A stretch of 64,000 nucleotides of DNA from Limnohabitans sp. MMS-10A-192 (GCF_003063335.1 NZ_NERX01000009.1:1-64000), one strand, 5' to 3'. Shown: positions 1-9,122, counted from the stretch's first letter. The notes: a model not told the origin generated them from the sequence alone. Made by a program: numbers and translations.

Positions 1-1179
1 AAATTCGAACGGACCAAACCGCACGTCAACGTCGGCACCATCGGTCACGTTGACCACGGCAAGACCACACTGACAGCCGCCATCACCACCGTGTTGGCAG
101 CCAAGTTCGGCGGTGCAGCCAAAGCGTACGACCAGATCGACGCAGCGCCCGAAGAGAAGGCCCGTGGTATCACGATCAACACCGCTCACGTTGAGTACGA
201 GACAGAAAACCGTCACTACGCTCACGTGGACTGCCCTGGCCACGCTGACTATGTGAAAAACATGATCACGGGTGCTGCCCAGATGGACGGCGCTATTTTG
301 GTTTGCTCCGCTGCTGACGGCCCTATGCCTCAGACCCGTGAGCACATCTTGTTGGCCCGCCAGGTTGGCGTGCCTTACATCATCGTGTTCCTGAACAAGT
401 GCGACATGGTCGACGACGCTGAGTTGTTGGAGCTGGTCGAGATGGAAGTGCGCGAGTTGTTGTCCAAGTACGACTTCCCCGGCGACGACACACCGATCGT
501 GCAAGGTTCCGCCAAGCTGGCTTTGGAAGGCGACAAGGGTCCTCTGGGCGAGCAAGCCATCTTCAAGTTGGCCGAAGCTCTGGACACCTACATCCCTACG
601 CCTGACCGCGCAGTGGACGGCGCATTCCTGATGCCCGTGGAAGACGTGTTCTCCATCTCTGGCCGCGGCACTGTGGTGACTGGCCGTATCGAGCGCGGTA
701 TCGTCAAAGTCGGCGAAGAAATCGAAATCGTGGGTATCAAAGACACTGTCAAGACCACTTGCACAGGCGTTGAGATGTTCCGCAAGCTGCTGGACCAAGG
801 TCAAGCTGGTGACAACGTCGGCATCTTGCTGCGTGGCACCAAGCGCGAAGACGTCGAGCGCGGCCAAGTGCTGTGCAAGCCCGGCTCGATCAAGCCACAC
901 ACCCACTTCACGGGCGAGATCTATGTCTTGTCCAAAGACGAAGGTGGCCGTCACACGCCATTCTTCAACAACTACCGTCCTCAGTTCTACTTCCGTACGA
1001 CTGACGTGACCGGCGCGATCGAATTGCCAGAAGGCAAAGAGATGGTGATGCCTGGTGACAACGTGTCGATCACTGTGAAGCTGATCAACCCCATCGCGAT
1101 GGAAGAAGGTCTGCGTTTCGCTATCCGCGAAGGCGGCCGTACCGTCGGCGCTGGCGTGGTTGCCAAGATCATCGCTTAA
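1..1179 (+). CDS. tuf: Elongation factor Tu, 5' end cut by window
   Basis: EF-Tu, the GTPase that delivers aminoacyl-tRNA to the ribosomal A site. The open frame enters at base 1 with [10 protein letters not shown], so only about four N-terminal residues (usually MAKx) are missing; the first in-frame start codon, the GTG at 91, is internal. All G motifs are visible: GHVDHGKT (P-loop, bases 43-66), [13 protein letters not shown] (switch I), DCPGH (switch II), NKCDMVDD (base specificity) and GSAK. The C-terminal beta-barrel domains are complete, ending VVAKIIA. It lies 74 bp upstream of rpsJ, the usual str-S10 junction. Assignment is certain; whether this is tufA or tufB cannot be told here. 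Confidence 0.98.
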   Translation, partial: KFERTKPHVNVGTIGHVDHGKTTLTAAITTVLAAKFGGAAKAYDQIDAAPEEKARGITINTAHVEYETENRHYAHVDCPGHADYVKNMITGAAQMDGAILVCSAADGPMPQTREHILLARQVGVPYIIVFLNKCDMVDDAELLELVEMEVRELLSKYDFPGDDTPIVQGSAKLALEGDKGPLGEQAIFKLAEALDTYIPTPDRAVDGAFLMPVEDVFSISGRGTVVTGRIERGIVKVGEEIEIVGIKDTVKTTCTGVEMFRKLLDQGQAGDNVGILLRGTKREDVERGQVLCKPGSIKPHTHFTGEIYVLSKDEGGRHTPFFNNYRPQFYFRTTDVTGAIELPEGKEMVMPGDNVSITVKLINPIAMEEGLRFAIREGGRTVGAGVVAKIIA

Positions 1180-1196
1180 TTTTTTGTGGATCAGTG

Positions 1197-1219
1197 GCGC
1201 GAAGGCCTGGCCTTTGCGC
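1197..1219 (+). other. Hairpin in the tuf-rpsJ spacer
   Basis: A 9-bp stem (GCGCGAAGG with CCTTTGCGC, one G-T pair) closing a 5-base loop lies between tuf and rpsJ. No T-run follows, so it does not look like an intrinsic terminator. It could be an mRNA processing or stability element, or chance. Function is not known. Confidence 0.35.
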
Positions 1220-1253
1220 GCTGTCATCAGAACACTTACCACAAGGAATTGAC

Positions 1254-1568
1254 ATGTCATCCAAGCAAAAAATCCGCATCCGCCTGAAGGCGTTTGACTA
1301 CAAACTGATCGACCAGTCTGCTGCTGAGATCGTGGAAACTGCCAAGCGCACCGGCGCGATTGTCAAGGGCCCCGTGCCATTGCCAACCCGCATGAAGCGT
1401 TTCGACATTCTGCGTTCACCTCACGTCAACAAGACCAGCCGTGACCAGTTGGAAATTCGCACGCATCAGCGTTTGATGGACATCGTGGACCCTACAGATA
1501 AAACTGTGGATGCCTTGATGAAACTCGATCTGCCCGCTGGCGTGGACGTCGAAATCAAGTTGCAGTAA
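1254..1568 (+). CDS. rpsJ: 30S ribosomal protein S10
   Basis: S10 (NusE), a 30S head protein that also binds NusB in transcription antitermination. The 104-residue protein has the family's usual length and hallmarks: [15 protein letters not shown] at the N-terminus, the loop [12 protein letters not shown] and the [17 protein letters not shown] segment. The ATG at 1254 is chosen because AAGGA sits seven bases upstream; the frame stays open for another 20 codons upstream but without a ribosome site. It is separated from rplC by a 183-bp spacer that contains a promoter, which is not the E. coli arrangement. Confidence 0.98.
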   Translation: MSSKQKIRIRLKAFDYKLIDQSAAEIVETAKRTGAIVKGPVPLPTRMKRFDILRSPHVNKTSRDQLEIRTHQRLMDIVDPTDKTVDALMKLDLPAGVDVEIKLQ

Positions 1569-1620
1569 TGCAGTTTGGGGTGGTCTTGAGCCACCCAAAT
1601 CACTTGAAAAATAGCCTGAC

Positions 1621-1649
1621 TTGCCAGAAATGGCCAGCCGGGCTATAAT
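1621..1649 (+). promoter_or_regulatory. Sigma-70 promoter inside the S10 cluster, before rplC
   Basis: TTGCCA (1621-1626) and a perfect TATAAT (1644-1649) are separated by exactly 17 bp, in the only long spacer of the cluster. Transcription would start near 1656, giving rplC and the ten genes after it their own promoter, independent of tuf-rpsJ. The call rests on consensus match and position only. Confidence 0.75.
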
Positions 1650-1655
1650 TTCAGG

Positions 1656-1676
1656 CTCACTCCGTTTTGGGGTGAG
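1656..1676 (+). promoter_or_regulatory. 5'-terminal leader hairpin of the rplC transcript
   Basis: CTCACTCC and GGGGTGAG can pair (one G-U) around the loop GTTTT. The stem begins about 7 bp after the -10 box, so it would form the very 5' end of the mRNA. It could protect the message from decay or form part of a ribosomal-protein autoregulatory leader; it does not obviously resemble the E. coli L4-binding leader. Confidence 0.45.
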
Positions 1677-1751
1677 ATTTATTAACAGTCTTTCACGCAA
1701 AAAACGTGGCTGCCAATTGAAGTGGCCACGGTGGAAGTTTTGGAGAAAACA

Positions 1752-2417
1752 ATGAGTCTGAGCAACTCCCTCGGGTTGCTGGGTCGCAAGGTGGGCATGA
1801 TGCGTCTGTTCACTGATGATGGGGACGCAGTGCCTGTCACAGTGGTGGATGTTTCTAACAACCGCGTATCCCAGGTCAAAACCCAAGAGAACGATGGCTA
1901 TGTCGCTTTGCAAGTGACATTTGGTGCCCGCAAGGCATCGCGCGTGACCAAGCCCATCGCTGGTCACCTGGCCAAAGCCGGTGTTGAAGCCGGTGAAATC
2001 ATTCAAGAATTCCGCGTGACCGCCGATACGGCCGCTCAGTACGCCGCTGGCGCTGCTGTGCCCGTGGCTGCTGTGTTCGCTGTGGGCCAGAAAGTGGACG
2101 TGCAAGGCACATCCATCGGTAAAGGCTTCACCGGCACGATCAAGCGTCACAACTTCAAATCGCAGCGCGCATCGCACGGTAACAGCCGTTCGCACAACGT
2201 GCCTGGTTCGATTTCGATGGCGCAAGATCCTGGCCGCGTGTTCCCTGGCAAAAAAATGTCGGGTCACCTCGGTGATGTCACTTGCACCACCCAGAACCTG
2301 GACGTGGTCCGCGTTGACGAAGCCCGTGGTCTGTTGATGATCAAAGGTGCTATTCCTGGTTCCAAAGGTGGTTTCGTGACCGTGCGTCCCGCCGTTAAAG
2401 CTAAAGGAGCGAACTGA
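1752..2417 (+). CDS. rplC: 50S ribosomal protein L3
   Basis: L3, an early-assembly 23S rRNA-binding protein near the peptidyl transferase centre. At 221 residues it opens [20 protein letters not shown] and carries the conserved loop with [20 protein letters not shown], including the glutamine-adjacent region methylated in enterobacteria. The ATG at 1752 follows GGAGAAAAC; ten upstream in-frame codons lack a ribosome site. Its TGA shares one base with the rplD start (TGATG), indicating translational coupling. Confidence 0.97.
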   Translation: MSLSNSLGLLGRKVGMMRLFTDDGDAVPVTVVDVSNNRVSQVKTQENDGYVALQVTFGARKASRVTKPIAGHLAKAGVEAGEIIQEFRVTADTAAQYAAGAAVPVAAVFAVGQKVDVQGTSIGKGFTGTIKRHNFKSQRASHGNSRSHNVPGSISMAQDPGRVFPGKKMSGHLGDVTCTTQNLDVVRVDEARGLLMIKGAIPGSKGGFVTVRPAVKAKGAN

Positions 2418-3037
2418 TGCAGCTCGAACTCCTGAACGACCAAGGTCAAGCCGCTTCCAAAGTGGATGCGCCAGAAACCGTGTTCGGTCGTGAATACAAC
2501 GAAGCCCTGATTCACCAGATCGTGGTGGCTTATCAGGCGAATGCCCGTCAAGGCACCCGCGCTCAAAAGGACCGTGAACAAGTTCACCACTCCACCAAGA
2601 AGCCTTTCAAGCAAAAAGGTACGGGTCGCGCACGTGCTGGTATGACTTCCTCGCCTCTGTGGCGTGGCGGTGGTCGGATTTTCCCGAACATGCCTGATGA
2701 AAACTTCACCCAGAAGATCAACAAGAAGATGTACCGCGCTGGTATGGCTTCGATCTTCTCGCAGTTGGCCCGTGAAGGTCGTCTGGCTGTGGTGGATTCC
2801 TTCAAAGTCGAGACCCCCAAGACGAAAGCCTTGGCTGCCAAGTTCAAGGCCATGAGCCTGGACAACGTGTTGGTGATCGCTGACGAAGTCGACGAAAACC
2901 TGTACTTGGCATCGCGTAACCTGATCAACATCCTGATTGTTGAGCCACGTTATGCCGATCCCGTGTCTTTGGTGAACTTCAAGAAAGTCCTCGTGACCAA
3001 AGGTGCCATGGACAAACTCAAGGAGATGTTCGCATGA
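2417..3037 (+). CDS. rplD: 50S ribosomal protein L4
   Basis: L4 of the large subunit, whose long loop lines the exit tunnel; in E. coli it also represses its own operon. The 206-residue protein has the tunnel-loop signature with [15 protein letters not shown] and [13 protein letters not shown]. The start overlaps the rplC stop by one base with AAGGAG upstream, and its own stop overlaps the rplW start (ATGA). Whether it autoregulates this operon is not shown; the leader here is different from the E. coli one. Confidence 0.97.
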   Translation: MQLELLNDQGQAASKVDAPETVFGREYNEALIHQIVVAYQANARQGTRAQKDREQVHHSTKKPFKQKGTGRARAGMTSSPLWRGGGRIFPNMPDENFTQKINKKMYRAGMASIFSQLAREGRLAVVDSFKVETPKTKALAAKFKAMSLDNVLVIADEVDENLYLASRNLINILIVEPRYADPVSLVNFKKVLVTKGAMDKLKEMFA

Positions 3038-3348
3038 GCGCCGTGAAGTTTGACGAAGGTCGTCTGATGTCGGTGTTGGTCGCCCCTATCGTGTCCGAAA
3101 AGGCCACGCAGGTTGCTGAAAAGTCCAACGCTGTGACATTCAAAGTGCTGCAGGACGCTACCAAGCCTGAAATCAAAGCCGCTGTGGAATTGATGTTCAA
3201 GGTCGAGGTCAAAGGCGTGTCTGTGGTGAACACCAAAGGCAAGACCAAGCGTTTTGGCAAGACCATTGGCCGTCGCGACAACGTTCGCAAGGCTTATGTC
3301 ACGCTCAAAGCCGGTCAAGAGCTGAACCTGTCCGGGGAGGCTGCGTAA
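3034..3348 (+). CDS. rplW: 50S ribosomal protein L23
   Basis: L23 sits at the tunnel exit and is the docking site for trigger factor and SRP. The 104-residue product shows the family core, with [16 protein letters not shown] near the N-terminus and [22 protein letters not shown] towards the C-terminus. It overlaps rplD by 4 bp (ATGA) and lies 2 bp before rplB, so it is tightly embedded in the operon. Confidence 0.97.
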   Translation: MSAVKFDEGRLMSVLVAPIVSEKATQVAEKSNAVTFKVLQDATKPEIKAAVELMFKVEVKGVSVVNTKGKTKRFGKTIGRRDNVRKAYVTLKAGQELNLSGEAA

Positions 3349-3350
3349 TC

Positions 3351-4175
3351 ATGGCTGTCATCAAAATCAAACCGACATCCCCAGGCCGTCGTGGCGTGGT
3401 GAAGGTCACCCGTGACCACCTGTACAAAGGTGAAGGCTACGCTCCGTTGCTGGAACCCCAGCATCAGAAGTCTGGCCGTAACAACAACGGTCACATCACA
3501 ACTCGCCACAAAGGCGGTGGTCACAAGCACCACTACCGCGTGGTCGATTTCAAACGCAACAAAGACGCGATCCCGGCCAAAGTTGAGCGCATTGAGTACG
3601 ATCCAAACCGTACCGCGCACATCGCTTTGCTGTGCTACGCCGATGGCGAGCGCCGCTACATCATTGCCCCTCGCGGCATTGAAGTGGGTGCAACGCTGTT
3701 GTCGGGCGCTGAAGCCCCGATCCGCGCTGGCAACACCTTGCCTATCCGCAACATCCCAGTGGGTTCGACCATTCACTGCATCGAGCTCAAGCCCGGTGCT
3801 GGTGCTCAGATCGCTCGCTCGGCGGGTGCTTCGGCAACCTTGCTGGCTCGCGAAGGCATCTACGCTCAAGTGCGTATGCGCTCCGGTGAAGTTCGCAAGA
3901 TCCACATCGAGTGCCGTGCAACGATTGGCGAAGTCGCCAACGAAGAACACAGCCTGCGCCAATTGGGCAAGGCCGGTGTCAAGCGCTGGATGGGTATCCG
4001 CCCAACCGTTCGTGGCGTGGCCATGAACCCAGTGGATCACCCACACGGTGGTGGCGAAGGTCGCACCGGCGAAGGCCGTCATGCAGTTGACCCATGGGGT
4101 AACCTGACAAAAGGCTACCGTACCCGTAACAACAAGCGCACACAGGTCATGATCGTGTCGCGTCGCAAGAAGTAA
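3351..4175 (+). CDS. rplB: 50S ribosomal protein L2
   Basis: L2, a universally conserved 23S rRNA protein needed for subunit association and peptidyl transferase activity. The 274-residue length is standard. Visible hallmarks are [11 protein letters not shown] at the N-terminus, [18 protein letters not shown], and the C-terminal [13 protein letters not shown] motif containing the conserved histidine near the catalytic centre. It starts 2 bp after rplW and ends 10 bp before rpsS. Confidence 0.98.
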   Translation: MAVIKIKPTSPGRRGVVKVTRDHLYKGEGYAPLLEPQHQKSGRNNNGHITTRHKGGGHKHHYRVVDFKRNKDAIPAKVERIEYDPNRTAHIALLCYADGERRYIIAPRGIEVGATLLSGAEAPIRAGNTLPIRNIPVGSTIHCIELKPGAGAQIARSAGASATLLAREGIYAQVRMRSGEVRKIHIECRATIGEVANEEHSLRQLGKAGVKRWMGIRPTVRGVAMNPVDHPHGGGEGRTGEGRHAVDPWGNLTKGYRTRNNKRTQVMIVSRRKK

Positions 4176-4185
4176 GGGGTAGCCA

Positions 4186-4464
4186 ATGACTCGTTCACTC
4201 AAAAAAGGTCCATTCGTTGACCACCATTTGCTGGTAAAGGTTGAAAAAGCCGTTGCCACCAAAGATAAAAAGCCCGTCAAGACATGGTCGCGTCGCTCCA
4301 TGGTTCTGCCCGAGTTCATCGGTCTGACCATCGCCGTTCACAACGGCAAGCAACACGTTCCTGTTTATGTGACCGACCAAATGGTTGGCCACAAATTGGG
4401 CGAATTCGCATTGACCCGCACATTCAAGGGTCACCCTGCGGACAAAAAAGTCCAGAAGAAATAA
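4186..4464 (+). CDS. rpsS: 30S ribosomal protein S19
   Basis: S19 of the small-subunit head, close to the A-site tRNA and S13. The 92-residue protein has the canonical [12 protein letters not shown] start, [23 protein letters not shown] in the middle, and the [13 protein letters not shown] motif. An AAGGGGTAGCC stretch precedes the ATG. Standard operon position between rplB and rplV. Confidence 0.97.
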   Translation: MTRSLKKGPFVDHHLLVKVEKAVATKDKKPVKTWSRRSMVLPEFIGLTIAVHNGKQHVPVYVTDQMVGHKLGEFALTRTFKGHPADKKVQKK

Positions 4465-4473
4465 GGAAAGACC

Positions 4474-4803
4474 ATGGAAACACGTGCAGTCCTCCGGGGC
4501 GTCCGTTTGTCGGTCGATAAAGGCCGTCTGGTCGCCGATTTGATTCGCGGCAAGAAAGTGGATCAAGCTCTGAACATCCTGACATTCACGCAGAAAAAAG
4601 CTGCGGGCATCGTCAAGAAGGTTCTCGAGTCCGCTATTGCCAACGCTGAGCACAACGATGGCGCTGACATCGACGAATTGAAGGTGAAAACCATCTACGT
4701 CGAGCAAGGCACCACGCTCAAGCGTTTCACCGCCCGCGCTAAAGGCCGCGGTAACCGCATAAGCAAGCCCACATGCCATGTGTATGTGACGGTCGGCAAT
4801 TAA
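4474..4803 (+). CDS. rplV: 50S ribosomal protein L22
   Basis: L22 contacts all 23S rRNA domains, and its beta-hairpin forms part of the exit-tunnel constriction where macrolides bind. It has 109 residues, with [18 protein letters not shown] near the start and the hairpin-tip region [15 protein letters not shown] followed by the CHVYVTV C-terminus. No tip deletion of the kind linked to macrolide resistance is seen. AAGGAAAG precedes the ATG. Confidence 0.97.
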   Translation: METRAVLRGVRLSVDKGRLVADLIRGKKVDQALNILTFTQKKAAGIVKKVLESAIANAEHNDGADIDELKVKTIYVEQGTTLKRFTARAKGRGNRISKPTCHVYVTVGN

Positions 4804-4815
4804 TCAGGAAGAACT

Positions 4816-5694
4816 ATGGGACAGAAAATCCATCCTACCGGTTTCCGCCTGGCTGTCAGCCGTAACTGGGCAAGCCGCTGGTACGCGAGCAACAAAGACT
4901 TCGCCGGCATGCTGGCCGAAGACATCAAGGTGCGTGAGTACCTCAAGGCCAAGCTCAAAAACGCTGCGGTTTCCCGCGTCTTGATCGAGCGTCCAGCCAA
5001 GAGCGCCCGCATCACCATCTTCTCGGCTCGTCCAGGTGTGGTGATTGGCAAAAAAGGCGAAGACATCGAGTTGCTCAAGAAAGAACTCGCTGCTCGTCTG
5101 GGCGTGCCAGTGGCCGTGAACATCGAAGAAGTGCGCAAGCCTGAAATCGATGCTCAACTGATCGCTGACAGCATCACCCAACAGCTCGAAAAGCGGATCA
5201 TGTTCCGCCGCGCCATGAAGCGTGCCATGCAAAACGCCATGCGTCTGGGTGCCCAAGGCATCAAGATCATGTCGGCTGGCCGTTTGAACGGCATCGAAAT
5301 TGCGCGTACCGAGTGGTACCGCGAAGGCCGTGTGCCATTGCACACCCTGCGCGCTGACATCGACTACGCCACTTCCGAAGCCAAGACCACCTACGGCATC
5401 ATCGGTGTCAAGGTCTGGGTCTACAAAGGCGACACACTGGGCCGCAACGACGCTCCTGCACTGGCTGAGCCACGTGCCGAAGAAGAGCGCCGCCCACGTG
5501 GTCCACGTCGTGACGCCCGTCCTGGCGACCGCCCAACAGGCGATCGTCGTGGTGGCCCACGTCGTCCCGCTGGCACCAACACAGCCCCCACTGACGGCAG
5601 CGACAAGCCCGCCGGTGCAGGTGGTGATGCCAAACCCGCCGTTAAGCGCGTACGCACAGTCGCCGCGCCAGCTGCAGCAGCTGACGGTCAATAA
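4816..5694 (+). CDS. rpsC: 30S ribosomal protein S3 with long C-terminal tail
   Basis: S3 forms the mRNA entry channel of the 30S subunit. The core matches the family: [14 protein letters not shown] start, KH domain with the GKKG loop ([15 protein letters not shown]), and the [13 protein letters not shown] motif ending near residue 211. At 292 residues it is about 60 longer than the E. coli protein (233). The extra tail (from about 220) is rich in Arg, Pro, Gly, Asp and Ala with no predicted fold. Such tails are seen in other betaproteobacterial S3 proteins, so this is lineage-typical rather than a fusion. Confidence 0.97.
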   Translation: MGQKIHPTGFRLAVSRNWASRWYASNKDFAGMLAEDIKVREYLKAKLKNAAVSRVLIERPAKSARITIFSARPGVVIGKKGEDIELLKKELAARLGVPVAVNIEEVRKPEIDAQLIADSITQQLEKRIMFRRAMKRAMQNAMRLGAQGIKIMSAGRLNGIEIARTEWYREGRVPLHTLRADIDYATSEAKTTYGIIGVKVWVYKGDTLGRNDAPALAEPRAEEERRPRGPRRDARPGDRPTGDRRGGPRRPAGTNTAPTDGSDKPAGAGGDAKPAVKRVRTVAAPAAAADGQ

Positions 5695-5705
5695 GGAGTA
5701 ACAAC

Positions 5706-6122
5706 ATGCTGCAACCTGCTCGCAGAAAGTTCCGCAAGGAACAGAAAGGCCGCAACACCGGCGTCGCTACCCGTGGCAACACGGTGGCGTTCGGTGACTT
5801 CGGTCTGAAGTCCACAGATCGCGGCCGTTTGACGGCCCGCCAGATCGAAGCCGCACGTCGTGCGATTTCCCGTCACGTCAAACGTGGCGGCCGCATCTGG
5901 ATTCGCGTGTTCCCCGACAAGCCGATTTCCACCAAGCCTGCTGAAGTGCGTATGGGTAACGGTAAAGGTAACCCCGAGTACTACGTGGCCGAGATCCAAC
6001 CCGGTAAGGTGCTCTACGAAATCGTAGGCGTGCCCGAAGAGTTGGCCCGTGAAGCCTTTAAATTGGCCGCTGCCAAGTTGCCCTTGCGTACCACTTTTGT
6101 GGCCCGCATGATTGGCCAATAA
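5706..6122 (+). CDS. rplP: 50S ribosomal protein L16
   Basis: L16 organises the A-site region of the 50S subunit. The 138-residue product begins [17 protein letters not shown] and has [32 protein letters not shown] and the [14 protein letters not shown] loop next to the arginine hydroxylated in E. coli. AAGGAG lies upstream of the ATG. Normal position between rpsC and rpmC. Confidence 0.97.
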   Translation: MLQPARRKFRKEQKGRNTGVATRGNTVAFGDFGLKSTDRGRLTARQIEAARRAISRHVKRGGRIWIRVFPDKPISTKPAEVRMGNGKGNPEYYVAEIQPGKVLYEIVGVPEELAREAFKLAAAKLPLRTTFVARMIGQ

Positions 6123-6139
6123 TTCAGGAGAAATAAGAA

Positions 6140-6334
6140 ATGAATGCTGCTGAATTGCGCCAAAAAGACGTTGCTGGTGTGAAAGACGAGATCAAAGCGC
6201 TGCAAAAAGCCCACTTTGGTCTGCGTATGCAAAAAGCCACGCAACAACTCGGCAACACCGGTACGCTGAGCCAGACTCGCCGTGCCATCGCTCGTGCCAA
6301 AACCATCCTTGCCCAAAAGCAAGCCGCCAAGTAA
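6140..6334 (+). CDS. rpmC: 50S ribosomal protein L29
   Basis: L29 lies beside L23 at the tunnel exit. The 64-residue protein is two long helices, as in the family, with [18 protein letters not shown] and the C-terminal helix containing [25 protein letters not shown] precedes the ATG. It ends 9 bp before rpsQ, whose ribosome site overlaps the rpmC stop. Confidence 0.95.
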   Translation: MNAAELRQKDVAGVKDEIKALQKAHFGLRMQKATQQLGNTGTLSQTRRAIARAKTILAQKQAAK

Positions 6335-6343
6335 GGAGTGACC

Positions 6344-6613
6344 ATGACGGAAGCTAAAACATCCCTCAAGCGCACCTTGATTGGCAAGGTGGTCAGCGAC
6401 AAGCGCGCCAAGACCGTGACCGTGCTGGTGGAGCGTCGTGTGAAACACGCCCTCTACGGCAAGATCGTGGCCAAGTCGAGCAAATACCATGCGCACGACG
6501 AAAAGGGTGAATTTCACCTGGGCGACGTGATCGAAATCACTGAAAGCAAGCCGATTTCGAAAACCAAAAACTGGGTTGCTACGCGCCTGGTTGAAAAGGC
6601 TGCTGCCGTTTAA
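6344..6613 (+). CDS. rpsQ: 30S ribosomal protein S17
   Basis: S17, an OB-fold primary 16S rRNA-binding protein. It has 89 residues, with [22 protein letters not shown] and [18 protein letters not shown]. The ATG at 6344 is preferred over the in-frame GTG at 6338 because the AAGGAG ribosome site (6333-6338) overlaps that GTG. It is the last gene of this transcription unit: a strong terminator follows, so rplN-rplX of the spc operon are not contiguous here. Confidence 0.96.
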   Translation: MTEAKTSLKRTLIGKVVSDKRAKTVTVLVERRVKHALYGKIVAKSSKYHAHDEKGEFHLGDVIEITESKPISKTKNWVATRLVEKAAAV

Positions 6614-6645
6614 GCCTAAAAGCTGTAACACAAGCAAACTTCTCG

Positions 6646-6679
6646 AAAACGACCCACAATTGTGGGTCGTTTTTTTTTA
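6646..6679 (+). terminator. Rho-independent terminator after rpsQ
   Basis: A perfect 14-bp inverted repeat (AAAACGACCCACAA with TTGTGGGTCGTTTT, almost no loop as written) ends in a run of ten T. It closes the ribosomal protein operon and separates it from the peroxiredoxin gene. The fully paired tip would in practice open to a short loop. Confidence 0.9.
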
Positions 6680-6714
6680 ACTTGGCCAGTGGCCAATCAT
6701 TCATCGGAGTACAC

Positions 6715-7221
6715 ATGATCAAAGTCGGAGACACCCTGCCAGCAGCCACACTGATGGAATACGTTGAAGTCGAAGGTAACGGCTGCAGCATTGGCCCTAA
6801 CCCAGTGGATGTGGCCAAAGCCACTGCTGGTAAAACGATCGCCTTGTTTGCTTTGCCTGGGGCATTTACACCCACGTGTTCGGCCAAGCATGTACCCGGC
6901 TATGTTGAAAATTTCGATGCGTTCAAGGCTGCAGGTGTGGACGAAATCTGGTGCGTCAGTGTCAACGACGCCTTCGTTATGGGTGCATGGGCGCGTGACC
7001 AGAAGACGGGCGCGAAAGTGCGCATGCTGGCAGATGGCAGTGCCGACTTCAGCAAGGCCACAGGTTTGACGCTGGATTTGACAGCCCGGGGCATGGGTTT
7101 GCGCAGCAACCGTTACTCGATGTTGGTCAAGGACGGCAAAGTGTCGAGCTTGAACATCGAAGGTCCTGGCAAGTTCGAGGTCAGCGATGCCTCGACTTTG
7201 CTGGCTCAAGTCAAGGCTTGA
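6715..7221 (+). CDS. Peroxiredoxin (Prx5-like redoxin)
   Basis: A thiol peroxidase of the AhpC/TSA superfamily that reduces H2O2 and organic peroxides. It has 168 residues, the size of atypical 2-Cys or 1-Cys Prx5-type enzymes. The peroxidatic motif PGAFTPTCS is clear, with the active cysteine at residue 55 and the family segment KHVPGY next to it; VSVNDAFVMGAWA is also typical of Prx5. The ATG at 6715 is taken because CGGAG precedes it; 11 upstream codons run into the terminator. The only other cysteines are at residues 24 and 75 or so, and which one resolves, if any, is unknown. It forms a single-gene unit between two terminators. Reductant (glutathione, glutaredoxin or thioredoxin) cannot be assigned. 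Confidence 0.88.
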   Translation: MIKVGDTLPAATLMEYVEVEGNGCSIGPNPVDVAKATAGKTIALFALPGAFTPTCSAKHVPGYVENFDAFKAAGVDEIWCVSVNDAFVMGAWARDQKTGAKVRMLADGSADFSKATGLTLDLTARGMGLRSNRYSMLVKDGKVSSLNIEGPGKFEVSDASTLLAQVKA

Positions 7222-7234
7222 ACCTTCAGTTCAA

Positions 7235-7264
7235 TGAAAAAGGGAGCACAGGCTCCCTTTTTCA
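7235..7264 (+). terminator. Terminator after the peroxiredoxin gene
   Basis: TGAAAAAGGGAGC and GCTCCCTTTTTCA form a 13-bp perfect stem with loop ACAG. The A and T flanks make it usable from both strands; the convergent GNAT gene ends 33 bp further on, so it probably serves both. Confidence 0.88.
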
Positions 7265-7296
7265 TGTCTAAATGTGCGATTCAAATGCGACGGTGA

Positions 7297-7788
7297 TCAG
7301 TCGATGTCTACCTTGAGATAGTGCGCACCAGCATGGGGGTTGTGATAGAACGGCGGCACTTCTTCAAACCCCAAGTCTTCGTACAAAGCGCGCGCTGCCT
7401 CCATGTCATCCAGCGTGTCCAGCAAGACACTCGTGTACCCCGCATGGCGAGCAGCATCCAAAATCGCTTCGGTCAATTGACGGCCCAACCCCAGGCCTCT
7501 GAAAGGCAAGCGCACATACAAGCGCTTCATTTCAGCAGCATTGCTGTAGTCGCAGTTGTCTAAAGGCCTGAGCGCGCAGCAACCGGCTACAAGGCCATTG
7601 ACATGTGCCAACAGCAAAGCACCGCGTGGATCGGCATATTCGCCGGGCAAGGTAGCCAGCTCCTCGTCGAAGTTCTGAAAGCACAAATCAACTTTCAGAG
7701 ACTGGGCGTACTCTTGGAATAAAGCATGCACCTGCGCGAGATCGGCGGGGGTCAGTGCTGGCAACAATTCAACAGATGGCGTGTCCAA
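7297..7788 (-). CDS. GNAT-family N-acetyltransferase
   Basis: A 163-residue protein of the GCN5-related acetyltransferase fold, which moves the acetyl group of acetyl-CoA to an amine. The acetyl-CoA pyrophosphate loop is visible as RGLGLGR preceded by the strand MKRLYVRLPF, and the C-terminal part AARALYEDLGFEEVP is the classical motif B. Its substrate is not predictable: homologues of this size act on small molecules or protein N-termini. It stands alone, convergent with the peroxiredoxin gene. Confidence 0.82.
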   Translation of the reverse strand: MDTPSVELLPALTPADLAQVHALFQEYAQSLKVDLCFQNFDEELATLPGEYADPRGALLLAHVNGLVAGCCALRPLDNCDYSNAAEMKRLYVRLPFRGLGLGRQLTEAILDAARHAGYTSVLLDTLDDMEAARALYEDLGFEEVPPFYHNPHAGAHYLKVDID

Positions 7789-7870
7789 GGTGAAAACTGA
7801 AAGTGGAATTCAAGAAAGTGTAGCGGCACGCGAGCAAAAGGGCTGGCGTGTCTGTCGCGTTGGCGTGGTC

Positions 7871-8533
7871 TCACGAACCCGGCAAAACAACGAAGGCCAC
7901 AGCGGTGGCCGCCAGTGCCATCAAAGCCAGGGCCATCCAGCGTGTGTGGCTTGAATCGACCGTTGCAAGTACAGGGTTTTGTAAAACCTTATCGCCATGC
8001 CAAATGGCCTGAACCAAGGCTTGACGTTTGCGCCAGCTGTACCAGGCAATGGCCAACAAATGAATCAGCACCAGCAAAATGAGGAGCAACTTGCCCCAGT
8101 GCTTGTGCCAGTGGGTGGCTGCACTCACCCAAGCGCCGGATACCGAACTGGACAAAGGGCCTATGTTGGAAATCTCATCGTCACTGATCAGCCCGGTGCC
8201 TACCTGCAAACTCAAAAAGAAGAGCATAGCCAGCACGGACCAGGCCCCTAGCGGATTGTGACCAGCCAAATCAGAGGCCTGTCCACGGCCTTGAAGATAA
8301 CGGCGGAGGCTGGAGAATCCCAGTGGTAGGCTGGACCAGCGTGACCAATGGCCACCCATGAGGCCCCAGAGCATGCGAAACAACAAGAGACTGAACACGA
8401 CATAGCCAAAACGAAAATGCCAGACCATGGCATTGCCACCGACATTGCCGGTGATGACCAGACCGACCAAACACAAGGCCAGCAGCCAGTGAAAAAGACG
8501 GGTGGGTAAATCCCAAATGCGAAGTGTGAGCAT
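7871..8533 (-). CDS. Cytochrome b561-family membrane protein
   Basis: A 220-residue di-haem b-type cytochrome with four hydrophobic segments (roughly residues 10-28, 38-58, 92-112 and 140-165) and a fifth near the C-terminus (about 198-216). Histidines that could ligate haem occur in the first and fourth helices (RLFHWLL, LLVLIHLLAI). Such proteins move electrons from quinol or periplasmic carriers. It is transcribed divergently from a soluble cytochrome c556 gene across a 101-bp gap, a pairing that suggests they exchange electrons. Physiological partner is inferred only. Confidence 0.82.
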   Translation of the reverse strand: MLTLRIWDLPTRLFHWLLALCLVGLVITGNVGGNAMVWHFRFGYVVFSLLLFRMLWGLMGGHWSRWSSLPLGFSSLRRYLQGRGQASDLAGHNPLGAWSVLAMLFFLSLQVGTGLISDDEISNIGPLSSSVSGAWVSAATHWHKHWGKLLLILLVLIHLLAIAWYSWRKRQALVQAIWHGDKVLQNPVLATVDSSHTRWMALALMALAATAVAFVVLPGS

Positions 8534-8634
8534 AAGCAGTGTCAGTGACGCAAGAGGTTATGAAATGTGGGAAACTCGCCACAAGCCGCTCTAGGATACT
8601 CCCTGAAGGCCCTGTTCAAAACCCCGGAGTCCCC

Positions 8635-9087
8635 ATGAAACCTCACTTCAGTTTGATCGCCGCCTTGTCTGCATTCGCCATGCTGACGCCCGCCCATGCG
8701 CAATTTGCCAAACCCGAAGATGCGGTCAAGTACCGTAAAAACAGTTTGTTCGTGATGCAGCAACATTGGGCGCGGGTGGGGGCCATGGCGCAAGGGCGTG
8801 TGCCGTTCGATGCAAAAGCCGCGCAAGACAATATGGACGTGGTGTCTACTTTGGCCAAGCTGCCCTGGGCCGCTTTCACAGAAGGCACAGACAAGGGCGA
8901 TACACGGGCCAAACCAGAAATCTGGAAAGAATCAGCCAAATTCAAAGAAGCTGCTGACAAGTTTCAGGCCGAAGTGGTCAAACTCAATGCCGCAGCCAAG
9001 ACGGGCAATTTGGACAATTTGAAAGCGGCATTTGGCTCTGCGGCGCCGACCTGCAAAGCATGCCACGACAATTTCCGTAAAGACTGA
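8635..9087 (+). CDS. Cytochrome c' / c556-family periplasmic protein
   Basis: A 150-residue secreted cytochrome with a four-helix-bundle (cytochrome c'/c556, PF01322) pattern. A signal peptide covers residues 1-22 (ending THPAHA-type, ...LTPAHA). The single haem site CKACH is at residues 140-144, at the C-terminus as in this family. The ATG at 8635 is preceded by CCGGAG; the longer frame upstream overlaps the promoter region of the divergent b561 gene. Cytochromes of this type act as electron carriers or nitric-oxide binding proteins; which applies here is not known. Confidence 0.88.
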   Translation: MKPHFSLIAALSAFAMLTPAHAQFAKPEDAVKYRKNSLFVMQQHWARVGAMAQGRVPFDAKAAQDNMDVVSTLAKLPWAAFTEGTDKGDTRAKPEIWKESAKFKEAADKFQAEVVKLNAAAKTGNLDNLKAAFGSAAPTCKACHDNFRKD

Positions 9088-9122
9088 GTTTTTGTGGACA
9101 CTGAGCGCGGCGCAAAGCCCGC

